A stretch of DNA of 64,000 nucleotides from Bacteroidales bacterium (GTDB lineage: Bacteria > Bacteroidota > Bacteroidia > Bacteroidales > UBA932). The position numbers were made by a program, and so were the translations under genes. The stretch lies in NCBI GenBank assembly GCA_017549145.1, contig JAFYVM010000066.1, forward strand, positions 1 through 64,000, written 5' to 3'. Each line of letters begins with the position of its first letter. The first letter of the stretch is position 1. Below are positions 25,569 through 35,119 of this stretch, piece after piece. Under the pieces are notes generated by a model, which saw only the letters and a program-made list of their open reading frames with translations, made no database searches and was not told the origin of the DNA.

Positions 25569-26567
25569 ATGAAATTTATTGATTTCGAAATAATGGAGAA
25601 ATACCTTGCAGGAAAGGCAAGTCCTGAGGAGGAGCATAAGGTCCTTATGTGGCTTATGCTCAACCTTAAATCTCCATCAGCAAATGATGATTTCACTGCT
25701 TTGCTTGATAAGGTTCCGCTCACCGAGGATCAGGCAAGAAAGCAGCGTGTGAAAGGTCGTCTTGACCGTATCATATCTGAGACAGGTGTGAGAAAAACGC
25801 GACGTAGAAGCACTGGAATTATTCTGGGTAGCTTGCTTGCTGTGGCGTGCTGTGTAATCGCATTTCTTTGTCTAGACATCTCAAGACTAAATAAGGAAAT
25901 TAATCAGACCGTTACTTGGACCGAGGTTTCTACTTCATATGGTGAGAAGCAGTCGGTCACATTGGCGGACGGATCAGTTATCTGGCTGAATAATGATTCT
26001 AAACTCATCTATCCCGATTCATTCAGAGGAGGACAACGCCAGGTTTTTGTTTCAGGAGAGGTGTTTGCTGAAATTGCCAAGGATGAGAAACGCCCTTTCA
26101 TTGTCTCTAGTGACAGCGTAAATGTAGTTGTAAAAGGTACGACATTCAATTTTCGTTCATATCCTGACATGCGTAATGTGGAACTTACTCTCGTGGAAGG
26201 TTCTGTAGACCTTGACTGCATCACCAGGGAGGGACGACGCACTATGGCTGTGATTCCGGGAGAGACCATAACCGTAGACATGGTCAGTGGAAAGGTTGGT
26301 AAATATATGTGCAAGACTGAAGGATATGTGAGTTGGAAGGCAAGACGTGCTTTGTATTTCAATGACCTTACCCTTGAGGAAATCGCACGTGAACTTCAGA
26401 GGGAGTACGGTAAGAAGATAGTCATAATGAAAAGCCATTTGGCAAGGACAAGGCATTTCGCTTCATTTGTAAATGATGAAAGTTTGGAAGAGATCCTGAA
26501 TGCTTTGTGTACCCATTCCGGAATGAAAGTACATGAAAAAGACTCGATTATTTATATTAACAACTAA
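25569..26567 (+). CDS. FecR-family anti-sigma factor
   Basis: The 332-residue protein has a cytoplasmic N-terminal helical part (MEKYLAGKASPEEEHKVL), one transmembrane helix at about 83-103, a periplasmic FecR domain (WTEVSTSYGEKQSVTLADGS, then FRGGQRQVFVSGEVFAEI) and a C-terminal DUF4974/STN-like domain (LTLEEIARELQREYGKKI). It holds an ECF sigma factor inactive until the partner TonB receptor with an STN domain signals ligand binding. The next gene is just such a receptor. No sigma gene precedes it; the only ECF sigma gene in the window is at 36322, in the same direction. I found no clear promoter; a TATAAT at 25525 has no matching upstream box. Confidence 0.93.
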   Translation: MKFIDFEIMEKYLAGKASPEEEHKVLMWLMLNLKSPSANDDFTALLDKVPLTEDQARKQRVKGRLDRIISETGVRKTRRRSTGIILGSLLAVACCVIAFLCLDISRLNKEINQTVTWTEVSTSYGEKQSVTLADGSVIWLNNDSKLIYPDSFRGGQRQVFVSGEVFAEIAKDEKRPFIVSSDSVNVVVKGTTFNFRSYPDMRNVELTLVEGSVDLDCITREGRRTMAVIPGETITVDMVSGKVGKYMCKTEGYVSWKARRALYFNDLTLEEIARELQREYGKKIVIMKSHLARTRHFASFVNDESLEEILNALCTHSGMKVHEKDSIIYINN

Positions 26568-26578
26568 TTAATAATTTT

Positions 26579-29500
26579 ATGCTAAAAGACCTATTAACAA
26601 CAGCATTCAGACGCTTTGCGGTTGTTGTGCTTACGTGTTTTGTGTCTTTTTCTGCATTCGCCCAACAAATGTCCATATCGTTGGACAAGGTGACTGTCAG
26701 GAAGGCATTGGAGCATCTCCAGCGTGAGTACAATTATTCGGTGAGCGTCCGATCCGATGAAATCGACATTGAACGTGTCGTTTCGGTTAAAGCTACGGAT
26801 CTTTCGTCCGTACTCAATCAGATCTTTGCAGGACAGAATGTGGAGTACTCTATCAACGGTACTTCAGTGTCTGTAAAGGCAAAGAAGGTGGTTGTCAAGG
26901 AAACTCCTGTTTCCAGACAGATTACTGGTAAAGTTCTCGACGAGGAGGCAATGCCGCTTGTAGGTGCTGCTGTCGTGGAAAAGGGAACAACTAATGGTGC
27001 AGTTGCGGATATTGATGGTAATTTCGCTATTACGCCTTCTTCACCTTCTGCAGTTCTCGTATTCTCTTTCTTCGGTTACGCCGATGAGGAAATCCAGGTT
27101 GGAAAATCGTCTGTAATCGAGGTTAAGATGACTCCACAGTCACTATCTCTTGATGATGTGGTTGTAGTCGGATATGGTTCGATGACAAGACGAGACATTA
27201 CATCGGCTGTAGGTTCATTCAAACCAAAGCCATCGGAAAGACGTGAGGTGCTTTCTGTTGATCAGATGCTTCAGGGTCGTGTTGCCGGTGTGAACATTAC
27301 AACTGCTTCAGGTATCCCAGGTGCATCAAGTCGCGTGAGCATCCGAGGCATTGGTTCGCTTAATGCAGGTAATGAACCTCTTTATGTGATTGACGGTGTA
27401 ATCCTTTCAACAACTTCAGGTGACACAGGAGCATATAGCGCAGGTGAATCAATGAGTGGCCTTGCAACTGTAAATCCATCTGATATTGAGTCAATTGAGG
27501 TGCTTAAGGATGCGGCTTCTGCTGCTATCTACGGTTCACGTGCGACCAATGGTGTCATTATCATCACCACCAAGTCAGGTAAGAAAGGTGCAGCAAAGGT
27601 TGCGGTTGATGCAAGTATCACAATGGGACAGCAGCCAAGAACTGAAACTCTCGAACTTGCTTCTGGTGACCTTCTTATTGAGGTGTTCAACGAGGGTATC
27701 GACAACTACAACAGACAATTCGGACAGAATATTGAGAGATTCATCAATCCTATGCCAGGCAAACCTGCATACGACTGGCTCGGTTCTGTGCTCCGTACCT
27801 CATGGTCTCATAATGTGACAACATCAATCTCGGGAGGAACAGATAATACAAAGTATTATGTTTCAGGTACATATAAGCATGTTGAGGGTACTGCTATAGA
27901 TAATGATATGAATCAGTACAGCATGAAGTCGAATGTTTCAGGCAAGGTTAAGCCTTGGCTTTCATTCGGAGTCAATATGATGCTTAGCTACAGCAAGAAT
28001 GACCGTGTCGCCAGTGGTTATTCAGGCCATAATGTGATCAAAGCTGCAGTAGAACAGTATCCTTGGCATGAGCCATTCCTTCCCAATGGCGACTGGGCTA
28101 CTTCAAAGAATATCCTAGTCAACAATAATGCACTTCAGGCTATCAAGGAGTCTGATGTATGGATTAAGACATATCGTGCTCTCAGCTCCGCATTCCTAGA
28201 GTTTCATATTATACCTGGTCTTGATTTCAAGACTAACGTAGGTGAGGATTTCCAGAGCCTTGAGGAGCATTGCTATTTCTCTTCAAAGCACAATTCAGGA
28301 TATCCTTCAGAAGATAACCCTATGGGAGGTCGCCTCATTGATTCAAGAGTCAATAGAGCATCTCTTATGTGGGATAACACATTGAGCTACAATAAGTCCT
28401 TTGAGAAAGGATTCAATATCGGTGCTGTACTCGGTCACTCATTGCAGATCTACGAGTCTTCATCTTCAAGCCAGACAGGTTTGGGATTCCCTTCAGCATC
28501 TTTTGATGTGAACTCTGTAGCAGCAACAGTAGAGGATGTTACTTCTGGAAAGAGTGCATACGCACTTCAGTCATTCTTCGCACGTGCTAACCTTAACTAT
28601 AAGAACCGTTATGTGGGAACATTTACAGTTCGTACCGACGGTTCGTCAAAATTTGCACCGGAGCATCGTTGGGGATGGTTCCCATCTGCTTCGCTCGGAT
28701 GGAATGTAAATGAGGAACAGTGGTGGAAGGCTGATGATATTTCATTGAAGGTTCGTGCTAGTGTAGGTGCTACAGGTAACCAGGGCGGTATCGGAAACTA
28801 TGCATATCAGGCACTTGCATCAGGTGGTATCAACTATGGTGGACAGAATGGTCTCGGTCTTAGTTCAGCAGGAAATCGCGACTTGAAGTGGGAGACAGCA
28901 ATTCAGGAAAACTTTGGTGTTGACCTTAGCCTTTGGAAGGGAGCCTTCTCAGTGACAGTGGATATCTTTAATAAGGATACCCAGAATCTCCTTTATAACA
29001 AGCCTACAATGATTTCGACCGGTTACACAACTCAGCTTTGCAACATCGGTGCGATGAACAATAAGGGTCTTGAGATTGCTCTTGCTGCAAATGCCGGAAA
29101 GAATTATTTCCGTTGGCATGCAGACTTCAATATCTCATTCGTGCGTAACAAACTCACCAAGCTCCTTGATGATAATGAAATCATTACTCCGTCAAGCTTC
29201 CACGGACTTAAGGTCGGAGAAGAGGTTGGTTCATTCTATATGGTAAAGATGCTCGGTATCTATCAGCATGATGAGGATGTTCCACAGTATCTCTATGAGA
29301 ATGAGGGAGTTCGTGCCGGTGATGTTATTTTTGAGGATATCAGCGGACCAGAGGGCATTCCTGATGGCAAGATTGACGCAAATGACCGTCAATTCGTCGG
29401 CTCTGCTAATCCAAAGTTCTCAGGTGGTTTCAACAATACATTCTCTTATAAGGGATTGGAACTCGGAGTATTCCTTACATATTCATACGGACAGAAACTC

Positions 29501-29914
29501 TATGAGTACTGGACTGGTGGTCTCCGTCTCGGAAATGGTCAGTGGCCACAGCTCAGATCAGTATGTGAGAATAGATGGACTGGTCCTGGTACAACCAATA
29601 CAACTCCTAGAGCTATCTATGGACAGACATGGAACAGTACTAAGTTTGTGAATACACGTTTCCTCCATGATGCTTCATACCTTCGTATCAGAAGCGTATC
29701 ATTGGGTTACAACTTGCCTAGCAGACTTCTTCAGAAAGCTAAGATCGATGCGCTCCGCGTTTATCTCCAGGCAGATAACCTATACGTGTTCACTCCATGG
29801 CCTTACCTCGATCCTGAAGTTTCAGTCAGCAGCAATGCAGCCACATATGGCTATGACTGGCTCAATCCTGGTCAGCCAAGAACATTCTCACTCGGTTTCA
29901 ACATTAAATTCTAG
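26579..29914 (+). CDS. SusC-type TonB-dependent transducer with STN domain
   Basis: The 1111-residue outer-membrane receptor has a signal peptide ending near AFAQ (residue 29), an STN domain at about 31-102 (ISLDKVTVRKALEHLQREY) and a carboxypeptidase-regulatory-like domain at about 115-190. The TonB-box/plug start DDVVVVGYGSMTRRDIT follows, then a barrel ending in FNIKF. The STN domain contacts the FecR periplasmic domain, so this receptor both imports a ligand and reports it. It lies 11 bases after fecR and 6 bases before susD, which supports a single regulatory and uptake unit. Confidence 0.95.
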   Translation: MLKDLLTTAFRRFAVVVLTCFVSFSAFAQQMSISLDKVTVRKALEHLQREYNYSVSVRSDEIDIERVVSVKATDLSSVLNQIFAGQNVEYSINGTSVSVKAKKVVVKETPVSRQITGKVLDEEAMPLVGAAVVEKGTTNGAVADIDGNFAITPSSPSAVLVFSFFGYADEEIQVGKSSVIEVKMTPQSLSLDDVVVVGYGSMTRRDITSAVGSFKPKPSERREVLSVDQMLQGRVAGVNITTASGIPGASSRVSIRGIGSLNAGNEPLYVIDGVILSTTSGDTGAYSAGESMSGLATVNPSDIESIEVLKDAASAAIYGSRATNGVIIITTKSGKKGAAKVAVDASITMGQQPRTETLELASGDLLIEVFNEGIDNYNRQFGQNIERFINPMPGKPAYDWLGSVLRTSWSHNVTTSISGGTDNTKYYVSGTYKHVEGTAIDNDMNQYSMKSNVSGKVKPWLSFGVNMMLSYSKNDRVASGYSGHNVIKAAVEQYPWHEPFLPNGDWATSKNILVNNNALQAIKESDVWIKTYRALSSAFLEFHIIPGLDFKTNVGEDFQSLEEHCYFSSKHNSGYPSEDNPMGGRLIDSRVNRASLMWDNTLSYNKSFEKGFNIGAVLGHSLQIYESSSSSQTGLGFPSASFDVNSVAATVEDVTSGKSAYALQSFFARANLNYKNRYVGTFTVRTDGSSKFAPEHRWGWFPSASLGWNVNEEQWWKADDISLKVRASVGATGNQGGIGNYAYQALASGGINYGGQNGLGLSSAGNRDLKWETAIQENFGVDLSLWKGAFSVTVDIFNKDTQNLLYNKPTMISTGYTTQLCNIGAMNNKGLEIALAANAGKNYFRWHADFNISFVRNKLTKLLDDNEIITPSSFHGLKVGEEVGSFYMVKMLGIYQHDEDVPQYLYENEGVRAGDVIFEDISGPEGIPDGKIDANDRQFVGSANPKFSGGFNNTFSYKGLELGVFLTYSYGQKLYEYWTGGLRLGNGQWPQLRSVCENRWTGPGTTNTTPRAIYGQTWNSTKFVNTRFLHDASYLRIRSVSLGYNLPSRLLQKAKIDALRVYLQADNLYVFTPWPYLDPEVSVSSNAATYGYDWLNPGQPRTFSLGFNIKF

Positions 29915-29920
29915 TACGTT

Positions 29921-31186
29921 ATGAAAAGAATCATTTATATATTGCTTGCTGCCGCAACATTCGGCGCAGTGTCTTGCAACGTGCTGGATCAGTATCCTCA
30001 TAATGCCGTTTCAAGGGATAATCTTTCCGAGGACGATTTGGCGTTGCTTTATACAGGACTTTATTGTTATTCACAGTACAAGCCTACCTTCGAGGGCTAT
30101 TTCCAGAATGATATGGCAGGAGGTGACTTTACACGTGGAGGTGGATCGAAATTCGCCACTCCAGAACTCTGGATCCGTGATGCTATCCTTCCTACATCTG
30201 GTTGGTCATCAACACCTTGGACTGGATATTATGCGTGGTTGTATCAGGTGAATGAGTTCATTACTGCTGCAGTAAAGAAGGAAGCTGATCCAAAGGTACG
30301 AGAGATGCTAGGTGGAGCATATCTGTTCCGTGGACTTATCTATTATAACCTTGTATCTAAGTACAGAAATGTACAGATTCTCCGTCAAGCAACCAATGAG
30401 CCTGTTCCAAATACTAATGAGGCTGAAGGATGGGCTTTCGTAGAGGAGAACCTCTCGAACGCAATTGAGATGTTGCCTAACTTCACCAATAAGAATTATG
30501 TTTCGGTTCAGGCTGCAAAGGCTATTATGGCCCGTGCGAAGATTGCTCAGGGTAAGCATGCCGAGGCAGCTGCACTTGCATTGGAACTCATAGAAGATCC
30601 TTCATTGGCATTAGCTGACTTCGACCTGATTTTCCGTGGTCAGGACAACAAGGAGGAGATCTTCACATTCATCAATGACAGCGAGGAGAGCGGACTTAAT
30701 TTCGCCAGTCAGTTCTATCAGCCAGCAACTACTTATGTTCCTACACGCGAAGTTATCGAATTGTTCACTACTGCTGATAAGCGTACAAACATTTCAGTAA
30801 TGGTTGATGGTGATGAGACTGTGCTTAACAAGTACAATAATATCAACACTACCAACCCTATCATTATTACTCGTTTGGCAGAGATGTACCTTATCGCTGC
30901 CGAGGGCCTTGGAATTGCTGGTGGAGGAGTGAAGTACCTGAATGCTCTTCGTGAGAAACGCGGACTTCCTGCAGTTTCCCCAAAGAACGATACAGAGCTT
31001 CTTACAGCTGTACTTGCAGAACGCAGACTCGAGTTCCTTGGTGAAGGTTTCAGATGGTTTGACCTTGTGAGAACCGGACGATTTACATCGGAGGTTGATC
31101 TCTCGGAGAAATACACAGTATTCCCGATTCCGCAGAGAGAACGAGATCTCAATCCTAACCTTGAGCAGAATGAATTGTGGAAATAA
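29921..31186 (+). CDS. SusD/RagB-type lipoprotein (short form)
   Basis: The 421-residue lipoprotein (anchoring cysteine in GAVSCNVLD) has the SusD fold signatures GGAYLFRGLIYYNLVSKY and ERRLEFLGEGFRWFDLVRTGR, then the usual ending ERDLNPNLEQN. It is about 100-180 residues shorter than most SusD proteins, including the one at 11337, so the ligand-binding loops are likely reduced. It is the partner of the STN-type SusC. Confidence 0.93.
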   Translation: MKRIIYILLAAATFGAVSCNVLDQYPHNAVSRDNLSEDDLALLYTGLYCYSQYKPTFEGYFQNDMAGGDFTRGGGSKFATPELWIRDAILPTSGWSSTPWTGYYAWLYQVNEFITAAVKKEADPKVREMLGGAYLFRGLIYYNLVSKYRNVQILRQATNEPVPNTNEAEGWAFVEENLSNAIEMLPNFTNKNYVSVQAAKAIMARAKIAQGKHAEAAALALELIEDPSLALADFDLIFRGQDNKEEIFTFINDSEESGLNFASQFYQPATTYVPTREVIELFTTADKRTNISVMVDGDETVLNKYNNINTTNPIIITRLAEMYLIAAEGLGIAGGGVKYLNALREKRGLPAVSPKNDTELLTAVLAERRLEFLGEGFRWFDLVRTGRFTSEVDLSEKYTVFPIPQRERDLNPNLEQNELWK

Positions 31187-31194
31187 TTGAGGCT

Positions 31195-32133
31195 ATGAAA
31201 AGATATTTATATATGACAATACTTGCCACAGTTGCTCTCGTACTGTGGTCATGTTCAAAAGAGCAGGAGGATGTCCACTATGTTCCTCGCACTCCGGTGG
31301 GAAAGACATTGTTGGCAGACTGTCCTGAAGTAGCCAGAATCTTCGCTGACACAACCTTTGTGATTACTGTCGGAGTAGAGGAGACTGACCTTCATATACA
31401 GACAATCGAGGGATATGTGCAGCAGCTACATCTTATCAGCGTGGATACTAAGGTTCCAGGTGTGAGAATGTCAGTTTCAATGCCGAACAACAGCACATAT
31501 ATCGGTGGCGGTTGGAATCGCCAGACTCTTACCGATATGGCAACAAAGATGGATGCACCTAGAGCTAGAGTTGCTGCTATGATAAATGGCGACTTCTGGC
31601 AGATGACAGCTCCAATCAATCCTCGTGGACCTGTTCACAAAGGAGGTACAATCCTTTCTTCTGCGTGGGATTATAATCCTGCAGTACCTCAGCAGGCGCT
31701 TAGTTTTGTTGGAGTGCTTGATGACGGCTCTATGGTTATTGCTCCTCGCTCTGACTATGATGAATACAAAAACCGTCTTAGAGAGTGTACAGGAGCAGGC
31801 TACATGATGCTTTCTGAGGGCCTTTTCCCAGGAACAGACTGGACTGCAAGAGATCCTCGTACTGCAATCGGATATACCGAGGATGGAGTTGTATGGCTTC
31901 TTACATGCGACGGTAGAAAGACTTTTGGTGCTGATGGTATGACTTATAAGGAAATGGGTTATATCTTCAAGAGTCTTGGTTGCGTGGGAGCAACAAACCT
32001 TGACGGTGGTGGATCTGCACAGATGCTTATCCGTCATCCTATTGCACATGTATGGCAGATTCGTAATAGCCCGGCAGATGGTACTGAGAGACCGGTAATT
32101 AATGGTTGGGCAGCAATTGTTGATGAACCATAG
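31195..32133 (+). CDS. NAGPA-type phosphodiester glycosidase lipoprotein
   Basis: The 312-residue lipoprotein (lipobox LVLWSC) belongs to the phosphodiester glycosidase family, named for the mammalian uncovering enzyme that removes GlcNAc from GlcNAc-1-phospho-mannose. Family motifs visible are INGDFWQM, RGPVHKGG, ARDPRTAIGYTED and the glycine-rich NLDGGGSAQM. Bacterial members remove sugar residues attached through a phosphate, so the ligand of this locus may carry sugar-phosphodiesters. The start at 31195 gives a clean signal peptide; an in-frame ATG at 31177 lies inside the susD coding end. A paralogue follows 4 bases downstream. Confidence 0.85.
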   Translation: MKRYLYMTILATVALVLWSCSKEQEDVHYVPRTPVGKTLLADCPEVARIFADTTFVITVGVEETDLHIQTIEGYVQQLHLISVDTKVPGVRMSVSMPNNSTYIGGGWNRQTLTDMATKMDAPRARVAAMINGDFWQMTAPINPRGPVHKGGTILSSAWDYNPAVPQQALSFVGVLDDGSMVIAPRSDYDEYKNRLRECTGAGYMMLSEGLFPGTDWTARDPRTAIGYTEDGVVWLLTCDGRKTFGADGMTYKEMGYIFKSLGCVGATNLDGGGSAQMLIRHPIAHVWQIRNSPADGTERPVINGWAAIVDEP

Positions 32134-32137
32134 TAAC

Positions 32138-33346
32138 ATGAAATCGATAGCATTATATTTATTATTATCATTATTGACAGTAGCTTGCGCTCAGAATAAC
32201 CCACAGCCGGAGCATCCAGTCAATGTGTTTACCGTTGATGCGCTTGTTCCTGACTATGGAGCTCCTGGCACAGAGGTAACTATCAAGGGTAACAACTTTC
32301 CTCAGGTTCTTTCTGAAATCGAGGTTTATTTCGGTGACCAGAAACTGGATATCGTATCCGGAAGCAAGATTGAATTGAAGGTGATTGCTCCCGAGCATAA
32401 GCCTGGAGATGTTCCTGTCATCATCAAGGTTGGTGACCGTACTGTAAAGAAGGATTTCTACTTCCTGGCGGGTAAACCTGAGCAGTATCCTACCTATCCC
32501 AAAACGGAGGCGGGCAAGATTCTGAAAGGGGAGACTTGTATCAAGGTTCTGGATATCCTTTGGGACACAACTTGTGTGGTTACTACAGGGCTGGACTACT
32601 ACCAGATGCAGATAAAGACTGATGCTAACGAACAACAGAATATATATCTTTTGAGAGCTGACTTATCTCAGAATATTGAAATGAAGGTTGTTCTTCCTAG
32701 TACAACCACATCGTCATCATGGAAGAAGCAGACCCTGACGGTAATGACCAAGAACAATTCTACTACATCAAAGCCAGTCTATGCAATGATTAACGCTGAT
32801 TTCTGGAATATGACATCTCCGATTAATCCTCGCGGACCTGTGCATTGTGGTGGAAGTGTCGTGTCGTCTGAGTGGGACTACGATCCGAAGCTTTCGCAGC
32901 AGGCACTCAGCTATGTCGGCATCACAACAGAGGGAATGATGACTATCGGATACAGACAAGATTATCCGTCTGCAATGATGAAGATGAAGGAGTGTACCGG
33001 AGCAGGTGTGGTAATGGTATATGACGGAAAGATTCAGTCGATTTCTACTGCAGCCAGAGATCCTCGTACAGCTATAGGCTATACAGCAGATAATGTAGTA
33101 TGGATGCTTACTGTAGATGGACGTCATGGAACTACAGGTATGACCTACCAGGAAATGGGTTCTATCTTCTTCTCGCTTGGATGTGTGGCGGCAGCCAATC
33201 TTGACGGTGGCGGATCAGCGCAGATGCTGATAAAGAACCCGCTGGGAGGTGCTCATAAGATATGTAACTGGCCTTCTGACCCGACAGACGGCAAAGGAGG
33301 AACAGAAAGGGCGGTCATCAACGCCTGGGCAGTATTCAAAAAATAA
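32138..33346 (+). CDS. TIG-domain NAGPA-type phosphodiester glycosidase lipoprotein
   Basis: The 402-residue lipoprotein (Cys near residue 17 in LLTVACAQN) has an IPT/TIG immunoglobulin-like domain at about 27-115 (VPDYGAPGTEVTIKGNNFPQ), then a catalytic domain closely like that of the preceding gene. It shares INADFWNMTSPINPRGPVH, ARDPRTAIGYTADNVVWML and NLDGGGSAQML. The TIG domain may act as a spacer or bind glycan. The pair looks like a tandem duplication with later gain or loss of the TIG domain. The start at 32138 was chosen for its signal peptide; the ATG at 32102 lies inside the preceding gene. Confidence 0.85.
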   Translation: MKSIALYLLLSLLTVACAQNNPQPEHPVNVFTVDALVPDYGAPGTEVTIKGNNFPQVLSEIEVYFGDQKLDIVSGSKIELKVIAPEHKPGDVPVIIKVGDRTVKKDFYFLAGKPEQYPTYPKTEAGKILKGETCIKVLDILWDTTCVVTTGLDYYQMQIKTDANEQQNIYLLRADLSQNIEMKVVLPSTTTSSSWKKQTLTVMTKNNSTTSKPVYAMINADFWNMTSPINPRGPVHCGGSVVSSEWDYDPKLSQQALSYVGITTEGMMTIGYRQDYPSAMMKMKECTGAGVVMVYDGKIQSISTAARDPRTAIGYTADNVVWMLTVDGRHGTTGMTYQEMGSIFFSLGCVAAANLDGGGSAQMLIKNPLGGAHKICNWPSDPTDGKGGTERAVINAWAVFKK

Positions 33347-33358
33347 AAACAACATAAA

Positions 33359-35119
33359 ATGAAAAGACTACTAAGACTATTAATGTGCATCGCGTTTGCT
33401 GCGACTGGTTTGTCTGCATGTCAGGCTCCAGAGCAGATAGATGTGACTAAACAGGCACCACGACTGATTTCAGTTGTGCCGTCTAATGTCTGGAACGGAT
33501 GTACGGCAATTATTTCCGGAATCGGATTTTCGGAGGTTGCAGATGAGAATGTAGTTACTGTTGACGGACAGCAGGTTGCAGTCAGCATGGCTACATCCAA
33601 CAGGCTTACCTTAACAATGCCTGAACATGCAGATGGAAAGGCAGTTATCGCAGTAAGTGTAAACGGACTTGAGGCAGATACTGTACTTGAGACCAATTAT
33701 ACTCAGCTTCCTGAACTTGTTGTAAAGGTTACTGGTATTACTCCTGCCAAGGGTTTTGCAGGTGATTTGGTGACAATTTCAGGAGAGAATTTCAGCACTG
33801 TTCCATCAGAAAACCTCGTAACTTTCGGAGATGTCCCTGCAACGGTTGAAAGCGTTACATCTACTACTCTCAAGGTTATCGCTCCAGAGCATCCTAAAGG
33901 TGCTGTAAATGTGAAGATTGTAACAGGTGGCAAGACTCTTACAGCTCCTTCTCAGTTTACTTATATGGTATTTGCCATCGATTCAAACTATCCTGAGAGA
34001 GGTGCAGAGGGTGACAAGGTAACTATCAAAGGAGATGGCTTCAGCCTTGTTCCGTCTGAGAATATTGTAATGGTTGGAGAGCAGGTGGCATCTGTTGAAG
34101 CATCAACAGAGACATCTCTTACAGTCATTATGCCTGATAATGCCGAGGGTGAGTATACATTCTCTGTCACTGTAGGAAATAAGACTGTCACTGGAGGTAA
34201 GTTTGTGTATGGCGGATCATGGAGAGTTCAGACCCTGGTTACCGGATATAGTAAAGTTCAGGATCTTGCACTAGCATCGGATGGTACATTCTGGATTACT
34301 CGACGTGAGACAGGAGCACATGGCATATATAAGTTTAATCCTCAGACCAATGTCTTGAGCCCTGTTAAGGTCTCTTCAGGAAGCACAGCATCGGATTCTG
34401 ACCTTTTGGCTAATAGTCATCCATGGGGAGCAGATGTCGGACCTGACGGAAAACTGTATTTTGCTGCTAAGAATACCGCTAAGATTCTTACATGTGACGC
34501 ACAGGGTAATATTGCGCAGTATGTTATTAATAACCAGACAATTGCTAACCCTATGAAGGTTCTATGCGCATCAGACGGTACTATCTATGTGCTTGTCAGA
34601 GGAGCAGGAGCTGGTCTTGGATATGTCCTTCAGGTTAATAACGGTGATGTTCAAAACACATGGCCGCTCACTACAGCTCTATATGAAATGATGTGCTTCA
34701 ATGCTGATAAGACAAAGATTTTCGTCTTTGCAAACACTTCTGGTGATATTCAGATGATTGATCTTGTCAGCAAGAATATGACGAGAGTTGCTGGTATTGG
34801 AACAAATCATAGTAATGCTGCTTCATATACCGATGGAGAACCTGGAAATCCATTGACAGCTACTGTCCGCCAGGCAGAGGGAGCTGTATGTGCAGCAGAT
34901 GGAACTATATATTTTACTGATTCTATCGGTAAGACTATAAGAATGTTCAAGCCAGGTCCAAATGGTGATTATTCAAAAGGTACAATCGAAACTATTCTTG
35001 GTACTCCTTATGACAATACTGTTCTTCCATACCCTAATGGAATAGCATTGGGTCCTGATGGAAAGACACTCTATTATCTTGAGAATAGTGGTATGGTCCT
35101 TAAAATCTTCTACAAGTAA
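33359..35119 (+). CDS. lipoprotein with three IPT/TIG domains and an NHL-type propeller
   Basis: The 586-residue lipoprotein (Cys21 in GLSACQAPE) has three IPT/TIG domains at about 32-115, 122-200 and 205-285, each with the PxxVWNGCTAIISGIGF-like or GDLVTISGENFS pattern. A C-terminal beta-propeller follows, with NHL-like repeats (DLALASDGTFWITRR, GADVGPDGKLYFAAKN, GAVCAADGTIYFTDS, NGIALGPDGKTLYYL). No catalytic motif is visible. In Sus-like loci TIG-NHL proteins take the position of surface glycan-binding proteins, and I infer that role. The C-terminal third is very like that of the gene at 40573. Its stop overlaps the next start by one base. Confidence 0.85.
   Translation: MKRLLRLLMCIAFAATGLSACQAPEQIDVTKQAPRLISVVPSNVWNGCTAIISGIGFSEVADENVVTVDGQQVAVSMATSNRLTLTMPEHADGKAVIAVSVNGLEADTVLETNYTQLPELVVKVTGITPAKGFAGDLVTISGENFSTVPSENLVTFGDVPATVESVTSTTLKVIAPEHPKGAVNVKIVTGGKTLTAPSQFTYMVFAIDSNYPERGAEGDKVTIKGDGFSLVPSENIVMVGEQVASVEASTETSLTVIMPDNAEGEYTFSVTVGNKTVTGGKFVYGGSWRVQTLVTGYSKVQDLALASDGTFWITRRETGAHGIYKFNPQTNVLSPVKVSSGSTASDSDLLANSHPWGADVGPDGKLYFAAKNTAKILTCDAQGNIAQYVINNQTIANPMKVLCASDGTIYVLVRGAGAGLGYVLQVNNGDVQNTWPLTTALYEMMCFNADKTKIFVFANTSGDIQMIDLVSKNMTRVAGIGTNHSNAASYTDGEPGNPLTATVRQAEGAVCAADGTIYFTDSIGKTIRMFKPGPNGDYSKGTIETILGTPYDNTVLPYPNGIALGPDGKTLYYLENSGMVLKIFYK

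Noticed and set aside
31477-32139. Minus-strand frame of 220 codons opposite the first NAGPA-type gene
   Set aside because: It is Cys/His-rich by antisense codon effects only, and the plus-strand gene is well supported.
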